Part shown: piece after piece, positions 59,500 through 64,000 of the stretch
Layout of the letters: the number at the start of each line of letters is the position of its first letter
How positions within the stretch are numbered: position 1 is the first letter of the stretch
Source: Sialis fuliginosa
Lineage: Eukaryota > Arthropoda > Insecta > Megaloptera > Sialidae
Reading direction: 5' to 3'
Assembly (NCBI GenBank): GCA_961205875.1
Contig: OY540810.1
Coordinates: forward strand, 5,146,001-5,210,000
Length of the DNA: 64,000 nucleotides
Notes under the pieces: generated by a model
Databases searched by the model: none
Seen by the model: the letters and a program-made list of their open reading frames with translations, nothing else
What the model was told of the DNA's origin: nothing
Position numbers and translations under genes: made by a program

Positions 59500-60577
59500 T
59501 GGCCGTATTCATAGTTCCTCCTTGAGGAATAAGGATCCCTTGACAACCAAGGCTTCCTTATTTGCTTCCTTATCTCAAGGTAGGTCGCTAGCTTCCTTGA
59601 GGCTCCCTCAAGTCATAGATAAAATACAATTTAACCGTAACGCTGACGACGCATACATAAACATAACCTATAAATGTAGTTGCACATTTCAATCTATAGT
59701 TTTGTGCTGTCATCACCCTTTCAGACAACGTGAATAAATATAAAAAATAAGATAATGAACAACGAATTTTAAAAAACACTTTATTTATAAAATAAACATT
59801 ATTAATAACATAAAAATAATATATAATAAGATTTCCTTGTTTTGTCTCTACGTTTATTATGCAAAATTTGTTGATAACAGTCAAATTATCTGTTACAACC
59901 ACTCTTTATAGCATTAATTTGCTCGTAATTTTTTTATAACAGCTCCATGCATTAATTATAACGAAAAAGGGCATTTTTAATGATTTTGACACTTAACTTT
60001 AACACACGGGAGCAGGTTCCGAAACTATAAATTTCTTGAGCAGTTAATTTCCTACAACTCTTCATTAGTTAAGGGTTCGCCATTTAATTTTAACAAAGAA
60101 TGAATATCAACAACACCTTTGATGCCTTCGAAAATGGCTATAAACTAATTTCTTCGGTGGTATTTTGAATATTATGTTCATAATTGATGTAATCTTCAAC
60201 AATTTATCTGAAACTTTTTCTGAACACCCTTCATACATAAAATTTTACCATTTTGCATTCAAAATAAATGAACAGTAGTTAAATTTTTCTTCATTTTTAC
60301 TGAATTAGTTAATAATAATAATTTAAAAAGTCTAATGACAGAACAAAAATAACCAACAAAACACATAAATACAACTAATTTTCCGTGTGAAATTAGTTGC
60401 ACGCACTATAAAACGGCGCTACCATTTGTAGGTCACTAAAAACTCCTAGAATATTCGTTCCTCGATGAAGGAAGCCTTGAGATTTGACTATGAAACAAGG
60501 GAGCCTTGGATATCTGAGGAAGCCTTGATCAAGGCTTCCTTATACCTTGAGATAAGGAACGTTTATGAATACGGCCA
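59500..60577. mobile_element. PIF/Harbinger-type element, 1,078 bp, non-autonomous
   Basis: TTA at 59497-59499 and 60578-60580. Ends TGGCCGTATTCATAGTTCC and, reverse-complemented, TGGCCGTATTCATAAACGTT, followed by CTTGAGG/AAGGAAGC-rich inverted subterminal sequence of about 120 bp. A 3-bp TTA duplication with GC-rich start fits PIF/Harbinger. Frames inside are terminal-repeat shadows; no transposase. Confidence 0.75.
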
Positions 60578-60700
60578 TTACTCTCGTATATGTAAACAGC
60601 ACCGCTTAGAACGGTTTAACTACATCGGTTACAGTAAAACCGGAATAACAGCGCTGTGTAAACGTACTCATATGTTATCACAAACTGAGCCGTAGTAAAT

Positions 60701-61816
60701 AACTTTAGCTTCAAGTCCCTGTGTATTAATATTATAAAATTTCAAAAATGAAAGAAATAAACATAAATACATTTTTATGAAAATATGCACATATAATGTT
60801 GTCATGTTATAGACTCTCACAATTTCTCATTACGATGGTATACCTACCCTTATTTAACAGTAGAAGCACATAAAGAAACAATGAAAATGTTAAATAAATC
60901 GATATCAGTGTTGAAATACACCCATGCAAACGTCAACAAAAAAATACTTTTCGAGTTTAAAAAATACCAGAGCAACCTCTCTGACACTTATTCTCGGCTG
61001 CACTCAGAGAAAAAAATTGTTAAAAAATTCTAGTGTTCGAATAACATTGATTAATCGCTTCTGTCAACAAACAGTCCAGCGTTTGATGCCCGGAATGGAC
61101 AGCGGAAAACCATTAGCCGGTTAAAAGCACGGCCATCGGGATATATCGTGCTTTTTTCTGAATTTTTAGATCTTGTTTGAACCGAACCGATAGGTATGTT
61201 TAGACACGCATTTAACGGATGATTAACAAATATATTAACTCATTTCTTTACTAGCATTGATTCGTTTCAATTTTAGAAGGCATTGATATACATTTGTAAA
61301 ATAAATGTTCTACATTTATGTTTGTTCATTTACATGTGTCACTTGAATTATGTGTTTCCAACAGTTACTTGAATTATAAATAAATAATAGTAAGCTAAGT
61401 GTGTCATATAACACATGAAGCTTGCAACGAATGAAAATGAGTTTTGAAATACAATAGTATTTTGTTTTTATATATTTTGACATTTTAAATAGTCTTGATT
61501 TACAACTGACACTAGCAACTGACAGCTGTCAATGTCAGTGGATTTTATTAATTAAAATTTTTGAAAATTTAAAGAATTTCAGAAATATACGAAAATAATT
61601 AGATCAGTACCGTATCAAACAAATTTATAAATTTTATTTTTAAATTAAATTGTATAAATAAAAATAAAAATGTTGGTATTTTCTTATACATATATAACAA
61701 AGTAATCAATCGATAAATTTGTATTTAAAAAATTTAAAATTAATAAAATTGTGTAAACAATGATCCTTTGACCTTTTTGTAAAAAATTAAAAATAATGGT
61801 GGGAGTCTTACCGTCG
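60701..61816. other. Intergenic DNA, mostly AT-rich
   Basis: A GC-richer patch at 60924-61160 holds a 66-codon frame with no recognisable domain and a small inverted pair AAAAGCACGG / GATATATCGTGCTTTT. Nothing further supported. Confidence 0.4.
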
Positions 61817-61945
61817 ATGCCGTATCTCTCGGCTCCGGGATTTGTTATAATTTCTTTGGATTTTGTAATAATGATGACAACGAAAAGAAAAAAAAGGTCA
61901 TTAAAAATAGGGGGCACAAAAGTAAAGATTAGAGTGTGGAAATGT
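61817..61945. repeat. Dispersed repeat (CTCCGGGATTTG...)
   Basis: Relative of 33640-33760, sharing ATGATGAC-ACGA and GGGGGCACAAAAGT/GGGCGCAAAAGT words. Confidence 0.45.
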
Positions 61946-62961
61946 TTAGGTGCCAAAGAAAAAAATTAAAAAGGTTTTCATTTACATCTCAGAGTTTACA
62001 AAAACCAAAATGTGGCGCAAGTTGGGGTTTGGGGCGTACTGCTCAGAGGCAAAGCCCTTAATTTCATAATAAAAACAATGTTTTAATATAGGTTCTCATT
62101 GTTAGTCCAGTCAATAGGAACATTCATAATGCAAAATTAGAGCTACTCAATTTGATTTTTTGAGTATTTCTCTAATTAGGCCGAATAGGGAGGGGTGTGT
62201 GTTAGCCATCATCTTTGCGAGAACTTCAAACGTAAATATTTCACGAACCGTTGGTGCTACGTCAAAAATATGGAAAACCTTTTTTATTTAGCAGTAAAAT
62301 TTCTACAAATTCTATTTCGGGCTCATTTGTGTAGATCTAACAATTTATAAGTTACAACGCAAATTTTTTTTATAAAAAGTAGTTATAATAGTGTATTATG
62401 TCGTCGACTGGTGATTGTACATTAAAATATCAAATGACGGTCTTGTAGAACATATACATAATGTATACAAAATGACAATTATGACAAAAATTGTAGAGAA
62501 TTTAATATTCTACAATATTGTCATTTGATATTTCTATGTATGATCCTCAGTTTACTAAATAATACCTACACAAAAACTAATTTTATAAACTTTGTTGCAA
62601 TATTACCCGTGAACGATCAGATCTACAAAAATAAATCCTAATATGTTATTTAAATTCCTTCTCGTATAACTAAAAAATAATATTAATAGCATATCATTGA
62701 ATTTTGAATTGATACTTAAAAACCATCTCTATGTGAAAATAAACCCAATACGCTTGGCCATGTGTGTGTACGTGTACATATGTATTTAGTAGATTTTAAT
62801 GTTTATGCCTTTTGCAAACATGGCAGTACTTTTTAATTGTTCAAAAGAACCATTTGCGTATATTCACAAATTCGCAATAATTACTTAGACTTTTGAAAAA
62901 AAAATTACATAAGTAGTATCTATGTAACATTGCAAGTATCGTAGGGTAGTTACAAATGAAT
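61946..62961. other. AT-rich intergenic DNA
   Basis: No gene. A pair of words TTGTAGAA / TTCTACAA with ATATCAAATGAC / GTCATTTGATAT (62430-62535) forms a loose stem of about 100 bp. Confidence 0.4.
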
Positions 62962-63070
62962 AAGGTACTGGCGCCAGTTATGGCCGCTATAAGAGCAAGG
63001 TTTACTGTCTTTGTGATTGATGGGATTCTTTTTTGTAATTCTCATGAACTCATGTTACTAATTAAACAAG
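62962..63070. repeat. Dispersed repeat end (AGTTATGGCCGCTATAAGAG)
   Basis: Second copy of the sequence at 45476-45560, with better preserved GGCGCCAGTTAT at its start. Confidence 0.6.
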
Positions 63071-63440
63071 GAACTATTAAATAAATTAATCCAATTTACT
63101 TGTGATGCCCTAGTGCCCTAGTAATCTATTTATTAAGGAATTTATTTTAATCAAAACAACTACACTCATAATAATAATAAAAGTATAATTTATAATAAAA
63201 AAAAGATATACATATTTTATACAGGTAATTTAAAAAAAATGAAATAACAACTTATAATAATTTATCCCTGTACATATACACATGGAACCTTATATTATAC
63301 ATAGAAAGTGGACTAAGAGGTTTGCACGCGGACGAACTCCATCCAATTTAAAAAACGTCAGAGGAAATTAATTAACAAAAACCACAACGCGACACTTTGA
63401 GAGATTTACAACAGTTGTAAATTGAATTTGTGAGGAGAGG

Positions 63441-63545
63441 CCTTCCGTTTGTGTCGTGTACAATCATTACTGTATACGCATATATGTACACATAATGCAT
63501 ATACATATGTACGCACTCACACACATATGTACGTATGATACATAA
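63441..63545. repeat. Purine-pyrimidine alternating ATGTAC/CATATG-rich tract
   Basis: Dense TATGTAC, CACACA and CATATG words, a degenerate microsatellite. The rest of 63071-63717 is AT-rich with no gene. Confidence 0.5.
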
Positions 63546-63717
63546 CATGAATAAAGAATAGTTACATTTATTATTGTTGATATTATTTTAAACGAAAATA
63601 GTTGTTTTTTTTATAAAAAAAATATTTTCTCTGGAAATTTTAATAGTAAAGTAATATACATTTTTATTAAAATTGGCTTTAAATTTCGTATTCTTGTAAT
63701 TACTGACTGAGTACACT

Positions 63718-63930
63718 GATGTCCGGTATATTAAAGGAGCTAGCACATTTGCTAGCTAGCAAGCACTTTCAAATGAGGTATTAATTCTGTGATAGTATCT
63801 ATGGATTAGCTATGAAATTTAGAGCAGTGATTCTTCAACGTATTGTAATACAGTTGGCGACTTTGACCGTACAAATTAATTTTCATAATATACCCACTGT
63901 TTTAATACTGTTGGTGTTTACATACTTACC
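63718..63930. repeat. Dispersed repeat, uninterrupted copy
   Basis: Matches the pieces at 43855-43959 and 44575-44640 and, more distantly, 58758-58990. It carries a GCTAGC-AAATG-GCTAGCTAGC local palindrome near 63740-63760. It serves as the empty-site reference for the two nested hAT elements. Confidence 0.65.
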
Positions 63931-64000
63931 ACGCGTACGTGAAAATTGTCAAACATTGCATGAAACTAAAGGAGAACTCTCAGATATGTTAGAAATCTCA

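Noticed and set aside
60465-60695. 76-codon plus-strand frame
   Set aside because: Starts in the terminal inverted repeat of the PIF/Harbinger-type element and crosses its boundary.
1-64000. CRISPR array, operon, ribosome binding sites, tRNA or rRNA
   Set aside because: No regularly spaced identical short repeats, no rRNA- or tRNA-like stretches recognised, and base composition and intron structure indicate a eukaryotic nuclear genome.

Overview
The window looks like a nuclear chromosome segment from an arthropod, most likely an insect. It is very AT-rich (roughly three quarters A+T by eye). Long open frames are absent, the one clear gene is split by GT-AG introns of up to ~7.9 kb, and small inverted-repeat transposons with intact target duplications are scattered throughout. 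Short GTA-CCTA/TAGGTA words and pyrimidine-rich 'GTCCGTC' repeats are common, as in some Lepidoptera, but I cannot fix the order from sequence alone. There is no rRNA, tRNA, CRISPR array or bacterial-style operon that I can support.

The best-supported gene lies on the minus strand between about 55,100 and 40,650. A TATA box and initiator precede a 54-nt non-coding exon. Five coding exons follow (53958-53769, 50551-50321, 42466-42391, 42247-42057, 41004-40853). All junctions are GT-AG and the phases agree, giving 840 nt or 279 residues plus stop. The product has a signal peptide, a possible Arg-Glu-Val-Arg processing site, a charge-balanced Lys/Asp/Gly/Tyr/His block, and an acidic C-terminal half built on Gly-Gly-Asp-Ala-Gly-His-Tyr-type octapeptides. 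The mature part has no cysteine. This points to an extracellular, intrinsically disordered structural, cuticle-like or adhesive secretion. I do not recognise a named family.

A weaker second gene call is a plus-strand first exon (57934-58077). It reads like a mitochondrial targeting peptide and ends in a GTGAGT donor, but its later exons are not recognisable here. A GC-richer open frame at 39432-39238 (minus) looks like an exon or gene fragment. GC-richer non-coding islands at 32760-33060 and 35690-36040 may be promoter or 5' UTR regions of genes whose bodies are not visible.

Most of the rest is mobile-element debris. hAT-type elements with 8-bp target duplications lie at 8251-9346, 14116-14708, 22566-22959, 33214-33613, 43960-44412, 44430-44566 and 46907-47184. 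TA-flanked elements lie at 2546-2853, 6169-6578, 8086-9718 and 19078-19370. There is one piggyBac-type (9994-10225) and one PIF/Harbinger-type (59500-60577) element, plus foldback palindromes at 8448-9196, 24574-24804, 30766-31325 and 47955-48794. Several dispersed families have three or more copies. Some insertions are nested, so their order can be read off.

The most interesting observations are three: a 131-bp tandem triplication that copies the 3' splice site of the first intron of the secreted-protein gene; a near-perfect 348-bp inverted repeat inside its largest intron, which would make long double-stranded RNA in the pre-mRNA; and the modular repeat protein itself.
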